Source: Advenella kashmirensis WT001 (lineage in GTDB: Bacteria > Pseudomonadota > Gammaproteobacteria > Burkholderiales > Burkholderiaceae_B). From it: a stretch of DNA of 64,000 nt. Location of the stretch: positions 186,001 to 250,000 of the forward strand of contig NC_017964.1 of NCBI RefSeq assembly GCF_000219915.2, given 5' to 3'. Position numbers and translations under genes: made by a program. Shown one piece after another: positions 19,536 through 28,843 of this stretch (its first letter is position 1; the number at the start of each line of letters is the position of its first letter). The notes beneath the pieces are model-generated. The model ran no database searches. It had not been told where the DNA came from and was given only the letters and a program-made list of their open reading frames with translations.

Positions 19536-19775
19536 TTAATGCAAACCAACAAACTGTTGGGCAGCCTGTTGAGTGAGTTTGTGCAGCAGCCTTTCGGCCT
19601 GCTGTTCGGTGGCACCTTCATGCCGCAGGTTCCTGATGAACACCGACAGCGAGGCATCAACCAGCTTGAGTCTTTCATGGGGGTCGGGCGCAAATTCCAG
19701 CCCAGACAGATGCTGAACGTTGCCATTATCAAGACGCCGCCATCCGTTGGCTGCAAATTTGGGCAGAGTACTCAT
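19536..19775 (-). CDS. hypothetical protein, 79 residues
   Basis: Small soluble protein starting MSTLPKFAANGWRRLDNGNV. The start at 19775 is preferred over an upstream in-frame start (19946) because AAGGAAG lies 6 bases before it. Composition is plausible for a real protein: a hydrophilic middle (FAPDPHERLKLVDASL) and a Gln/Ala-rich helical C-terminus (TEQQAERLLHKLTQQAAQQF). I do not recognise a family. It is isolated between EthD and the Fsr-like exporter. Confidence 0.5.
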   Translation of the reverse strand: MSTLPKFAANGWRRLDNGNVQHLSGLEFAPDPHERLKLVDASLSVFIRNLRHEGATEQQAERLLHKLTQQAAQQFVGLH

Positions 19776-20008
19776 GAGCGGCTTCCTTGTCGTGTTGAAG
19801 CGGCCTCGGCGAGGGCGCATAACGTTATTTTTCTCATTGTACCCAGTTAATGTGCCGCAGTTGGCGGCAGCACGCATGACAGCATCGCAAAATATCCGGC
19901 AACGATCGTGCAGTTCAAGGTCGTTACGGCGCAGCGCATGAGCCATGATTAGCGGCCATGGCAGTTCGGGCTATCGTGCCGGCCAGGCGAATGCGGTGCG
20001 CTCATGCA

Positions 20009-21242
20009 TCATGGCCGGCGCGCCAGCTCGCGCTTTTCCGTATCCGGCAACAGTGCGGCGACAATCCCCAGCAATGGCAGCCAGGCGCACACGCTGTACA
20101 CATACGAGATGCTCGTGGTGTCCGCCAGATGTCCCAGTGCCGCGGCGCCGACGCCGCCCATGCCAAATGCGAAGCCGAAGAACAGACCGGCAATCATGCC
20201 GGTTTTGCCGGGTACCAGTTCCTGGGCATAGACCACGATGGCGGAAAATGCCGAAGCCAGGATCAGGCCGATAATCACGATGAGGATGCCGGTCCAGAAC
20301 AGATTGGCGTGTGGCAGCAACAGGGTAAAGGGAGCCACACCCAGGATGGACGCCCAGATGACCCGCTTGCGGCCGATCCGATCGCCTATCGGTCCGCCCG
20401 CGATGGTGCCGACGGCGACGGCAGCCAGGAAAATGAACAGATAAAGCTGTGATGTACGTATCGACAGGGAAAATTTTTCCATCAGATAAAACGTCAGGTA
20501 GCTGCTCATGGAAGCCATATAGAAATACTTGGAGAAAACCAGCACACCGAGGACAGCCAGCGCGGCGATGATTTTGTTGCGCGGCAGCTCAATCGCATTG
20601 GCCGAGCGTTTGGTGCGCAGGACCAGCAGGCCGCGGTTGCGCTCATACCAGCGTCCGATTTGCAGCAGCACCACCATGGCCACCAGGCCGCCAGCGAAAA
20701 CCAGGCAACGCTGCCCTGACCACGAGGCAGGATAATCAGCGCAGCAAACAGGGCCCCAGTGCAGAGCCGACATTGCCACCTACCTGGAACAGTGATTGCG
20801 CCAGGCCATGCTTGCCGCCCGAGGCCATGCGGGCAATGCGGGATGATTCCGGATGAAATACTGACGAACCGGCGCCCACCAGAATGGCGGCCAGCAGCAG
20901 AAAGGGAAAGGACGGCGCGACCGACAGCAGTAGCAGGCCCAGCAACGTTGAGCCCATGCCGATGGTCAGCGAATAGGGCTGCGGATGCTTGTCGGTGTAA
21001 TGCCCGATAAGGGGTTGCAGCAGCGAGGCAGTGATCTGGTAGACCAGTGTGATCAGGCCGATTTGCGCAAAACTCAGGCTGAAGTCATCCTTGAGCATCG
21101 GGTAAATGGCCAGCAGGATCGACTGGATCATGTCATTCATCATATGAGCGACACTGATCGCGCCAAGCACCTTGAAGGCGGTGCTGTTCTCGGGCTGGGA
21201 GGGATGTACGGCGGTGGATTCTATCGACATTGCATTCAACAT
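20009..21242 (-). pseudogene. MFS exporter, fosmidomycin-resistance (Fsr) type, frameshifted
   Basis: Twelve-helix major facilitator of about 410 residues. The opening FKVLGAISVAHMMNDMIQSI and the block LIGHYTDKHPQPYSLTIGMG are typical of Fsr proteins; the second half contains GGPIGDRIGRKRVIWAS. The frame breaks near 20725-20745, after SALGPCLLR on one side and before VAMVVLLQIGRWYERN on the other. The start may instead be the ATG at 21230. It diverges from an AraC gene 80 bp away, which probably regulates it. Natural substrate unknown. Confidence 0.85.
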
Positions 21243-21322
21243 ATATATGACATTCGCAATGAGTCAGTGTAGCCGTGCTAGAATTATTGCAAGTGCCAAT
21301 TTTCGTCGAGAAAGTGACAGTG

Positions 21323-22110
21323 ATGCAGCCGCTGCCCAGAAGCGTCAACGCAGAAGATTACCAGGACATTGCTCCGGTCGTGGCTGCCATGTCCAAGGAG
21401 TTTGCTGCCGGTACGGGATCGGCAACGCATTCGCATCGACGCGCGCAATTGCTTTTTGCGTCGCGCGGCGTAATCCGCGTAAGTACCGACAGGGGTTATT
21501 GGCTGCTGCCGCCGCTGCGGGCCTTATGGGTGCCGCCCAATGTCCCGCATTGCACGATGGCGGTTTCCCACGTGGACATGCGCACCCTGTATATTGATGC
21601 AGCGCCGCCAGATCATTATGGGCCGGTTGCCAGGTCATTGAAGTCAGCAATCTGCTGCGCGAGCTGATCCTGAGCCTGACCGCTGAACCCGTTATCTATT
21701 CGCAAAATGAACGGGGCGGCCGGATCGCAGCGTTGATTCTTTCGGAACTGCCTTCAGCAGAAACGGTGGCTACCCAGATCCCGTGGCCCCGGGATCGCCG
21801 GCTTATAGCCATCTGCACCGCCATCATGGACGAGCCCGGATTGAACCGTTCGTTGGGCGCGTGGGCCGATGCAGTGGGCGCCAGCGAGCGCACGCTGATA
21901 CGGCTGTTTCAGTCAGAGCTGGGCATGAATTATCGGCAATGGTTGCAGCAGGTCAGGCTGGCCGATGCGGTATGCAGGCTATCGATGGGCCAGTCTATCG
22001 GCACCATTTCACGGGCACTGGGCTATCGCAGTCCCAGTGCGTTCAGCGCGATGTTTCGTCGTGCACTGGGCATGTCGCCCAATATGTATTTGCACCCGGC
22101 CAACATATAA
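21323..22110 (+). pseudogene. AraC-family regulator, frameshifted
   Basis: About 262 residues when repaired. The N-terminal cupin reads TGSATHSHRRAQLLFASRGV and RALWVPPNVPHCTMAVSHVD; the C-terminal double helix-turn-helix includes GASERTLIRLFQSELGMNYR and GTISRALGYRSPSAFSAMFR. A missing C near 21632 (GTTGC[C]CAGG) separates the frames and would join GPVAQ to VIEVSNLLRELILSLTAEP. AraC proteins with this N-terminus are often paired with exporters, as with the divergent Fsr-like gene here. Confidence 0.83.
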
Positions 22111-22281
22111 GCTGCCCCGATAGGCGAGGTAAGCGGGGCGGGTTGTCTGCTTTCTGCTTTATCTGCGTGTATTGTCTCACGAGGCAGCTATGTGCTTGGG
22201 CCGTCAGACGCGCTATTAACGGCCTTGTGTTCAATATCCACTTTGCTGGCACCTTGCCAGACGCCAGATAACGTTTGCCAA

Positions 22282-22926
22282 TCAGGGCGATGGCGGCTCG
22301 CGCCGGGCTTCCAGTTCATCCAGCGACTGTTCGCGCAAAGCCTGAGGGAAGTTTGCCGTCATGGTTTCCAGGGCATTGAAAATGCGCTCCCAGCCTTCGT
22401 CTGTGCGTATGGGAATGCCCAGGAACCGGCTCTCGGTTTTGGCCCGCAGCATCAAATAAAGAACTCCGGCAAGCATGATGCTCACCGTCGCGGGCATATC
22501 GATTTCCGGCGTCAGGCCATCGACCCGGTCAATGAATGCGCGGGCGGCCTTCTCGCGTCGCTGGGCCAGCTTGGCGGTGACCTCGTTCAGTTCCACCAGC
22601 TCCCAACGGCGCACTTCACGCAGCGTGTCGTTGCCGGCCAGCGCATCAACCTGGGCACGCAGCATGGACAGCACCAGTTGTTGGGGCGTTTGCTGGCTTG
22701 ATTCGTCGTTGCCCAGCATTCCGCGATGGCCGGTCCAGAAATCCTGCTCCTGCATCCAGGCCAGCAGCAGACCGTCCAGCCCGTTGAAGTAACGATAAAT
22801 CAGTTCCTTGCTCACGCCGGCGCGACGGGCAACGGCGTTGATGCCAATGCCTCCCATTCCGGCTTCGCGGATTTGGTCTTCCAGGGCCTGGAGAATCTGC
22901 TGTTCTGTTTGCTGACGACGGGACAT
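22282..22926 (-). CDS. TetR-family transcriptional regulator
   Basis: 214 residues. The N-terminal helix-turn-helix is about 7-55 (TEQQILQALEDQIREAGMGG, then VARRAGVSKELIYRYFNGLD). The C-terminal helical domain has no recognised ligand. It converges with the AraC gene and diverges from hglS, with about 240 bp between. Regulation of hglS is possible but not shown by any clear operator. Confidence 0.85.
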   Translation of the reverse strand: MSRRQQTEQQILQALEDQIREAGMGGIGINAVARRAGVSKELIYRYFNGLDGLLLAWMQEQDFWTGHRGMLGNDESSQQTPQQLVLSMLRAQVDALAGNDTLREVRRWELVELNEVTAKLAQRREKAARAFIDRVDGLTPEIDMPATVSIMLAGVLYLMLRAKTESRFLGIPIRTDEGWERIFNALETMTANFPQALREQSLDELEARREPPSP

Positions 22927-23164
22927 AGGGATCCGGGAGTGTATGAAAACTGCATCAGTGATGCCGATAACCCATTCTACAAGAGAAAAACAGTACCGGC
23001 GCGCGGTTTGATTCGGCTATACTAAAAAGTGACTTTATGGTCACATTTAGCTGTTTGCCTACTGGGCAAATCCGGCAGCCGAAATGTGTCCATCTGCCGG
23101 CAGGGCTATTGTTGCTCTGCCGGTCTTTACTTTTGCCAACTGAACTACAAAGAGTATCTTCGTT

Positions 23165-24541
23165 ATGGAAAACAATCATTTCGTCTCGACCGACGAAATC
23201 CGTACCCGGTTTTCAACTGCCATGTCCAATATGTATGGGCAGGAAGTGCCGCTTTATCGCGATCTGCTTGAGCTGGTTGCCGATGTTAATGCGCAGACGC
23301 TGCAGCAAAATCCGCAATTGCAAGCGCAATTGAATGAATCTGGCGAAATCCTGCGCCTGAACCTGGAGCGCCATGGCGCCATCCGTCTGGGTACGCCTGC
23401 CGAGCTGTCCGGCATTCGGCGTGTTTTCGCGGTGATGGGGCTGCAGCCGGTGGGTTATTATGATTTGTCGGTGGCAGGGGTACCGGTACACGCCACGGCG
23501 TTCCGGCCGGTGGATGATGCGTCGCTGGCAGCCAATCCGTTCCGGGTGTTCACCTCTCTGTTGCGGCTCGAGCTCATTGATGATGAAGCATTGCGCAGCA
23601 AGGCTGCCGAGATTCTGGAGCAGCGCTCTATATTCAGCGCACGCGTTCTGGAACTGGCAGATAAATTTGAAACCGAGGGCGGTCTGAGCAGCGAAGAGGC
23701 TGATGAGTTCGTGACGCAGGCTACGGATATTTTCCGCTGGCACAACGAAGCGACGGTAAGTATTGAAACGTACAACCAGTTGCTAGACGCCCACCGGTTA
23801 ATTGCAGATGTGGTTTGCTTCAAAGGCCCCCACATCAACCATCTGACTCCCCGCACGCTGGATATTGACGCGGCACAAAAGGAAATGCTCAATCGCAATA
23901 TTCCTGCCAAGGAATCGATTGAGGGCCCGCCAACCCGGCGCCATCCGATTCTGTTGCGCCAGACCAGTTTCAAGGCGCTGGAAGAAAACGTGACGTTCGA
24001 CTCCGGCACAGAAAAAGTGATCGGTGCCCATACTGCGCGCTTTGGTGAAATAGAACAACGCGGCCTGGCCCTGACGCCCAAGGGACGCGCCTTGTACGAT
24101 CAGTTGTTGCTGCGCGCCCGCGAATCAAATGAGCAGGCGAGCGATAGCTATGCAGAGCGCTTGGCGCGTGCGTTTGCTGAATTTCCGGACGACCTGGCGA
24201 CGATCCGCAAAAGCGGCCTGGGTTATTTCCGCTACAGCCTGACGCAACAGGGGCGCGCAGCCATTGCTGAGCAGGCCGCCCATGAGCAGGATATTGACGC
24301 CATGATCGAGGCCGGCCTGGTGCACGCCGAGCCGATTATTTACGAAGACTTTTTGCCCGTCAGTGCCGCCGGTATCTTCCAGTCGAATCTGGGTGGCGAT
24401 GATCAGAAAAGCTATCAGGTCAGTGCCGCCCGGGCCGCTTTTGAAGAAGCGCTGGGGGCCAAAGTCAATGACGAGTTTGCGTTGTACGAGGCAGCACAGC
24501 AACGCTCGCTTGACCAGCTCGCTTTGCAACTGAAAAAATAA
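23165..24541 (+). CDS. hglS: 2-oxoadipate dioxygenase/decarboxylase HglS (DUF1338, YdcJ family)
   Basis: 458-residue VOC-fold Fe(II) enzyme. Characterised HglS of P. putida converts 2-oxoadipate to D-2-hydroxyglutarate in D-lysine catabolism. The metal ligands align: His70 (LERHGAIR), His226 (GPHINHLTPR) and Glu295 (ARFGEIEQRG), with substrate-binding Arg74 four residues after His70. Length matches the family. The rest of the D-lysine/2-aminoadipate route is not nearby, so the gene stands alone here. GAACTACAAAGAG is a weak ribosome binding region before the ATG. Confidence 0.88.
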   Translation: MENNHFVSTDEIRTRFSTAMSNMYGQEVPLYRDLLELVADVNAQTLQQNPQLQAQLNESGEILRLNLERHGAIRLGTPAELSGIRRVFAVMGLQPVGYYDLSVAGVPVHATAFRPVDDASLAANPFRVFTSLLRLELIDDEALRSKAAEILEQRSIFSARVLELADKFETEGGLSSEEADEFVTQATDIFRWHNEATVSIETYNQLLDAHRLIADVVCFKGPHINHLTPRTLDIDAAQKEMLNRNIPAKESIEGPPTRRHPILLRQTSFKALEENVTFDSGTEKVIGAHTARFGEIEQRGLALTPKGRALYDQLLLRARESNEQASDSYAERLARAFAEFPDDLATIRKSGLGYFRYSLTQQGRAAIAEQAAHEQDIDAMIEAGLVHAEPIIYEDFLPVSAAGIFQSNLGGDDQKSYQVSAARAAFEEALGAKVNDEFALYEAAQQRSLDQLALQLKK

Positions 24542-24550
24542 GACCGGCAG

Positions 24551-24580
24551 GCCGGCTGCACTATTGTGGCCGGCTTTGCT
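24551..24580 (+). terminator. hairpin downstream of hglS
   Basis: GCCGGC at 24551-24556 pairs with GCCGGC at 24569-24574, followed by TTTGCT, ten bases past the hglS stop. A modest stem and short T run. Confidence 0.4.
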
Positions 24581-24789
24581 CCAGCGCTGGGTCATTGGGT
24601 CCTTAACCTTGTCTGCATTGTGGCTGTAGTGAACCAGTGGTATGCCTGCAGGGCAATGCAGACCGCGCCAACGGCGTTGCGACCGGGCACACCGGATCGT
24701 GCTTGATGCCCGAGTTTTGCGGCGCGTTTTGCGGCGTTTTTACCTGTTGCTTGCGGTCGAAGACGGGTGGCTCTGCATGAAAATCAATG

Positions 24790-24808
24790 AATAAGAATAC
24801 ATCTTATT
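24790..24808. promoter_or_regulatory. possible Fur box upstream of siderophore importer
   Basis: AATAAGAATACATCTTATT is a 19-bp dyad with seven perfectly matching bases on each side, the length and AT-rich symmetry of Fur sites. It lies about 175 bp before the iron-siderophore binding-protein gene, whose family is usually Fur-controlled. Confidence 0.45.
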
Positions 24809-24984
24809 ACCAGTTATGCTACAATTTTCTGTTGTCAAATCAATCATTTTGTTACCCTTGCGACACCCTGTCCCGGCCCTCTGATGCACGTGCATTGCGC
24901 GCGTACCATCTGCGTCAGATCCGTGCCGCCACGCGTTCGTGAGGGTAATCTTTGCAGTTTGAATCAGAAGCGGAGTCATTTTTC

Positions 24985-25919
24985 ATGTCATTTTGGAAGT
25001 CTCAAGTTCGTAGCGGGTTGGTGACCGGCATACTGGCGGTGGCCACCAGCATCGTGCTGCCATTGCAGGCCGTTGCCCTGACTGTTGATCATGCAAGCGG
25101 GAAAACCACTATCGAAGGCGAGCCAAAGAAAACAGTCGTTTTTGACCTGGCCTCACTCGATACAATGCATGCGCTGGGCATAGAAGCTTCCGCCGTGCCC
25201 GAGGCCAAGTACATTAATCAACTGGCTGCCTACGCGCAAAAGTCTGTCCCAAAGGTCGGTTCACTGTTTGAACCCAGCTACGAAGCGGTCAATGCGCTGT
25301 CGCCAGATCTGATTATTGTCGGCGGCCGTTCGGCCCCCAAGTATGCAGATCTGAGCAAACTGGCACCAACCATTGATTTGACCGTCAATACCAAAGACTT
25401 GCTGGGCAGCGTCAAACGCAACACGCTTACGCTGGCCGACATTTTCAACAAGCAGGACAAAGCCACGGAACAGCTGGCCAGACTGGACCAATCTATCGCG
25501 GCGCTCAAACAAAAGGCCGGCAAAGCCGGCTCGGGGCTGATTATTCTTACCACCGGCGGCAAAGTCAGTGCGTATGGCCCGGGTTCCCGCTTCGGAATTC
25601 TTCATGACACTTTCGGTATTCCCGCTGCGCGCCCGACCTGTCCACGTCAAATCACGGGCAGGCTGTGTCATTTGAGTTTATTTATAAAACCAATCCACAG
25701 TGGTTGTTTGTGATTGACCGGGATGGCGCCATTGGTCGCGAGGGTGTTGCCGCCAGCAAGTTGCTGGATAATGAGCTGATCCATAAAACCACCGCGTGGA
25801 AAAAGAAGCAGATTGTCTATTTGAATGCCATGGACTGGTATTTGCTCGGCAGCGCCGGGCTGACCGCCATGCAGCAGAACGTGGACCAGTTGTCCAAAGC
25901 GCTGGACGGCAAGCAGTAA
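24985..25919 (+). pseudogene. siderophore ABC transporter substrate-binding protein (FatB/CeuE/YclQ-like), frameshifted
   Basis: Periplasmic iron-siderophore binding protein of about 311 residues. A signal peptide covers the first 30 or so residues and lacks a lipobox cysteine. The mature part reads KKTVVFDLASLDTMHALGIE, YEAVNALSPDLIIVGGRSAP and ALKQKAGKAGSGLIILTTGG, the CeuE/FatB pattern. The frame breaks near 25640; repair joins DTFGIPAARPDL to AVSFEFIYKTNPQWLFVIDR. GGAG precedes the ATG at 24985. First gene of a four-gene importer. Confidence 0.83.
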
Positions 25920-25983
25920 TCATGGGGCGCTCGCCAGTCCGGGCCCCGGCGTCCGTAACAATTGACGCCATTGCGGGTCTTTC

Positions 25984-26985
25984 ATGAGCGGTTATCCCGA
26001 AGGGCACAGAAACAATAAACAGGTTCGCCCGCTCCTGGTCGGCGTGCTGTTATTGCTTTTGTGCTTTTTGTTTCTGGTCAGCCTGTTTCTGGGTGCGGGC
26101 GATATGTCGCTGGCGGCGTTATTGCGCTTCGATAGCGAAGCCTGGCAATTGCTGCTGATCAGTCGCCTGCCGCGCGCGCTTGCATTGGTGCTTGCAGGCA
26201 CTTCGCTGGCGGTTGCGGGGCTGATCATGCAAATGCTGGTGCGCAATCGCTTTGTCGAACCCTCCACGGCCGGGACCGTAGAGTCTGCAACCATGGGAAT
26301 ACTGGCTGTTACTTTATTGGCGCCGGGCATCCCCGTGCTTGGGAAGATGCTGGTTGCCGCCATGTTCGCGCTGGCCGGCACAGCACTGTTTCTACTGATC
26401 CTGCGCCGCATTCCCTTGCGTTCTGCCTTTCTGGTCCCGGTGGTCGGCCTGGTCCTGGGGGGCGTTGTGCAAGCGGTGACCACCTTCTTTGCTTACCAGT
26501 ACGATCTGCTTCAGGCTTTGCATACGTGGACCATGGGTGATTTTTCAGGTGTCCTGCGGGGGCGCTACGAGCTGCTATGGGTGGCGTTTGCCCTTTCCTG
26601 CGCAGCCTATTTCGCGGCAGACCGCTTCACCGTGCTGGGCATGGGCGAGCAATTTACCACCAACCTGGGTCTTAATCACAAACGTCTTATGCTGATCGGC
26701 ATGGTGCTGGTATCGGCCATCAGTGCTGTAGTCGTTGTCACGGCGGGCAGTGTGCCGTTCCTTGGTCTGCTGGTGCCCAATGTGGTCAGCCTGATCTTTG
26801 GCGATAATATGCGGCGCTCGCTGCCGTGGGTGGCCTTTCTTGGGGCGCTGTTTGTCCTGGCCTGCGATATTGTTGGTCGCCTGATCATTTATCCGCATGA
26901 AATTCCCATCGGTACGGTGGTGGGTGTGGTAGGCAGCGGGCTGTTCCTATATCTACTTCTGAACAGGCGGGCTCGTTTTGGCTAA
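25984..26985 (+). CDS. siderophore ABC transporter permease 1 (FecCD family)
   Basis: 333-residue inner-membrane permease, first of a heterodimeric pair. Hydrophobic helices run throughout (LLVGVLLLLLCFLFLVSLFL near the start); family motifs include ISRLPRALALVLAGTSLAVA, NRFVEPSTAGTVESA and GSVPFLGLLVPNVVSLIFG. It overlaps permease 2 by eight bases. Together with the ATPase it should move a ferric siderophore, probably catecholate or citrate-based as in Ceu/Fat systems, from periplasm to cytoplasm. Confidence 0.9.
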   Translation: MSGYPEGHRNNKQVRPLLVGVLLLLLCFLFLVSLFLGAGDMSLAALLRFDSEAWQLLLISRLPRALALVLAGTSLAVAGLIMQMLVRNRFVEPSTAGTVESATMGILAVTLLAPGIPVLGKMLVAAMFALAGTALFLLILRRIPLRSAFLVPVVGLVLGGVVQAVTTFFAYQYDLLQALHTWTMGDFSGVLRGRYELLWVAFALSCAAYFAADRFTVLGMGEQFTTNLGLNHKRLMLIGMVLVSAISAVVVVTAGSVPFLGLLVPNVVSLIFGDNMRRSLPWVAFLGALFVLACDIVGRLIIYPHEIPIGTVVGVVGSGLFLYLLLNRRARFG

Positions 26986-27934
26986 GCTGTCACCCGCCTT
27001 GCGGCTTTCCCTGCTGGCTTTTTTTGCGCTGGCCTCGGTGGCCGCATTCATGACATGGGGCGCCAACGGGCACTGGGACTTCGTGCTGTCGTTCCGCGCC
27101 AGCAAACTGGCAGCGATGCTGCTGGTTGCCTATGCCGTTGCGGTGTCGTCTGTGCTGTTTCAAACCATCACGCACAACCGTATTCTGACGCCATCGATCA
27201 TGGGATTTGATGCGCTCTATACCCTGATTCAGGCGGTGGTGATTTTCTGGTTCGGCATGACTGCGGGTGGTCAGCTGGGCATGACGGGCAAGTTCGTGCT
27301 GGAAGTTGGCATCATGACCGTTTTCGCCTGCCTGCTGTTCCAATGGATTTTCTCTGGTGCCTCGCATAGTCTGCATCTGCTGTTACTGGTCGGCATTGTC
27401 TTCGGGCTGCTGTTTCGCAGTCTGTCCGGCCTGATGGTCAGAATGATTGATCCCAACGAGTTTCTGTTTCTGCAGGACAAAATGTTTGCCAGCTTTAATG
27501 CCATTCGCACCAATCTGCTGGTGGCCTCGGTGGTGATGGTGGGGGCAGTGTCGCTGATCGGCTGGCGGCTGCGCCGGGCCTATGATGTGCTGTCGCTGGG
27601 GCGCGAGGTCGCGATCAACCTGGGAATACACTACCGCAAGACACTGTGGCTCACCCTTGTGCTGATTGCCGTGATGGTGTCGGTATCAACGGCGTTAGTA
27701 GGGCCGGTGACGTTTTTTGGATTACTGGTGAGCAACCTCGCGTACATGATCATGCAGACCGATAAACATAAATATACGGTGCCGGCTGCCGTGCTGCTTG
27801 GCATTATCGCGCTGGTAGGCGGCCAGACTGTGCTGGAGCATGGCCTGGCCCTGAATACTACGGTCAGCGTTGTAATTGAGTTTGCCGGCGGGCTGATGTT
27901 TATCGCGCTGATTGTGCGCAAGGGACAACGATGA
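26978..27934 (+). CDS. siderophore ABC transporter permease 2 (FecCD family)
   Basis: 318-residue FecCD permease, partner of the preceding gene. It begins with a TTG codon at 26978 inside the end of permease 1. Motifs include FRASKLAAMLLVAYAVAVSS, FQTITHNRILTPSIMGFDAL and GPVTFFGLLVSNLAYMIM. The NRILTPSIMGFDALY form is characteristic of the CeuC/FatC/YclO subgroup. Its stop overlaps the ATPase start by four bases (ATGA). Confidence 0.9.
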   Translation: MAKLSPALRLSLLAFFALASVAAFMTWGANGHWDFVLSFRASKLAAMLLVAYAVAVSSVLFQTITHNRILTPSIMGFDALYTLIQAVVIFWFGMTAGGQLGMTGKFVLEVGIMTVFACLLFQWIFSGASHSLHLLLLVGIVFGLLFRSLSGLMVRMIDPNEFLFLQDKMFASFNAIRTNLLVASVVMVGAVSLIGWRLRRAYDVLSLGREVAINLGIHYRKTLWLTLVLIAVMVSVSTALVGPVTFFGLLVSNLAYMIMQTDKHKYTVPAAVLLGIIALVGGQTVLEHGLALNTTVSVVIEFAGGLMFIALIVRKGQR

Positions 27935-28689
27935 TAAAAGTCAATGGTGTCAGCAAGGACTACGCCAATCTGCGCGTGGTGGATGATGTTTCAGTGCATA
28001 TCCCCCGGGGTGGGGTCACGTCCATTGTCGGCCCCAACGGGGCCGGCAAGTCTACATTGCTTGGCATGATCAGCCGTCTGCTGCCCATGTCTGCCGGCTC
28101 GGTTGAGGTTGGCGGGCTGGACATCGCTCGCACTGATACAGCAGAACTGGCCCGGCATCTGTCCATTTTGCGTCAGGACAATCATCTTCCCCTGCGCCTG
28201 ACGGTTCAGGATGTGGTGGCATTTGGTAGGTATCCGCATACGCAGGGCCGCCTGACAGTGCAGGATCGCAGCCATGTTGAGCGCGCCATTGCCTATCTGA
28301 ATCTCAATGGGCTGGAGCAGCGATTCCTGGATGAACTCTCCGGCGGGCAGCGCCAGCGTGCCTTTATTGCCATGGTCCTGTGCCAGGACACAGAGTATGT
28401 CCTGCTGGATGAGCCACTGAACAGCCTGGACATGAAAAACGCCGTTGACATCATGAAGGTGATGCGACGCGCTGCCGACCAGTTGCACAAGACAGTGGTG
28501 ATGGTGTTGCACGATATCAACTTCGCCTCCTGCTATTCGGATTTGATCATCGGCATGCGCAACGGCAAGGTCCTGCACCAGGGATCGCCGCAGACGTTCA
28601 TCCAGCCGCCGGTGCTCAAGGAGCTATACGGGCTGGATGTGGTCGTGCATGAATGGCAGAATAATCGGATTTGCGTTCATTACACCTGA
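27931..28689 (+). CDS. siderophore ABC transporter ATP-binding protein
   Basis: 252-residue FepC-type ATPase. Walker A is GPNGAGKST (34-42), the signature is LSGGQRQRAFIAM, Walker B is YVLLDEPLNSLD, and the switch histidine lies in VVMVLHDINFAS. Last gene of the importer operon; a strong hairpin at 28799-28827 follows. No cognate outer-membrane receptor or siderophore biosynthesis gene is adjacent. Confidence 0.92.
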   Translation: MIKVNGVSKDYANLRVVDDVSVHIPRGGVTSIVGPNGAGKSTLLGMISRLLPMSAGSVEVGGLDIARTDTAELARHLSILRQDNHLPLRLTVQDVVAFGRYPHTQGRLTVQDRSHVERAIAYLNLNGLEQRFLDELSGGQRQRAFIAMVLCQDTEYVLLDEPLNSLDMKNAVDIMKVMRRAADQLHKTVVMVLHDINFASCYSDLIIGMRNGKVLHQGSPQTFIQPPVLKELYGLDVVVHEWQNNRICVHYT

Positions 28690-28798
28690 CATAGAGGCAT
28701 ACTGAAAAAAGCGTTGTGTTCACCAGTGCGGTGTGCAGGGCGATTGCGGCACACTGTCTGCATAGTCCCCATAATTGATATGGTGGGTATGGTAAAAG

Positions 28799-28827
28799 AA
28801 AGTCGCGACCTCCTTAGTCGCGACTTT
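28799..28827. terminator. bidirectional terminator hairpin
   Basis: AAAGTCGCGAC and GTCGCGACTTT form a perfect 11-bp stem with a 7-base loop between the convergent siderophore operon and MscS gene. The stem ends in A/T runs on both sides, suiting termination in both directions. Confidence 0.65.
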
Positions 28828-28843
28828 GTCAGTTGTGGCCTTG

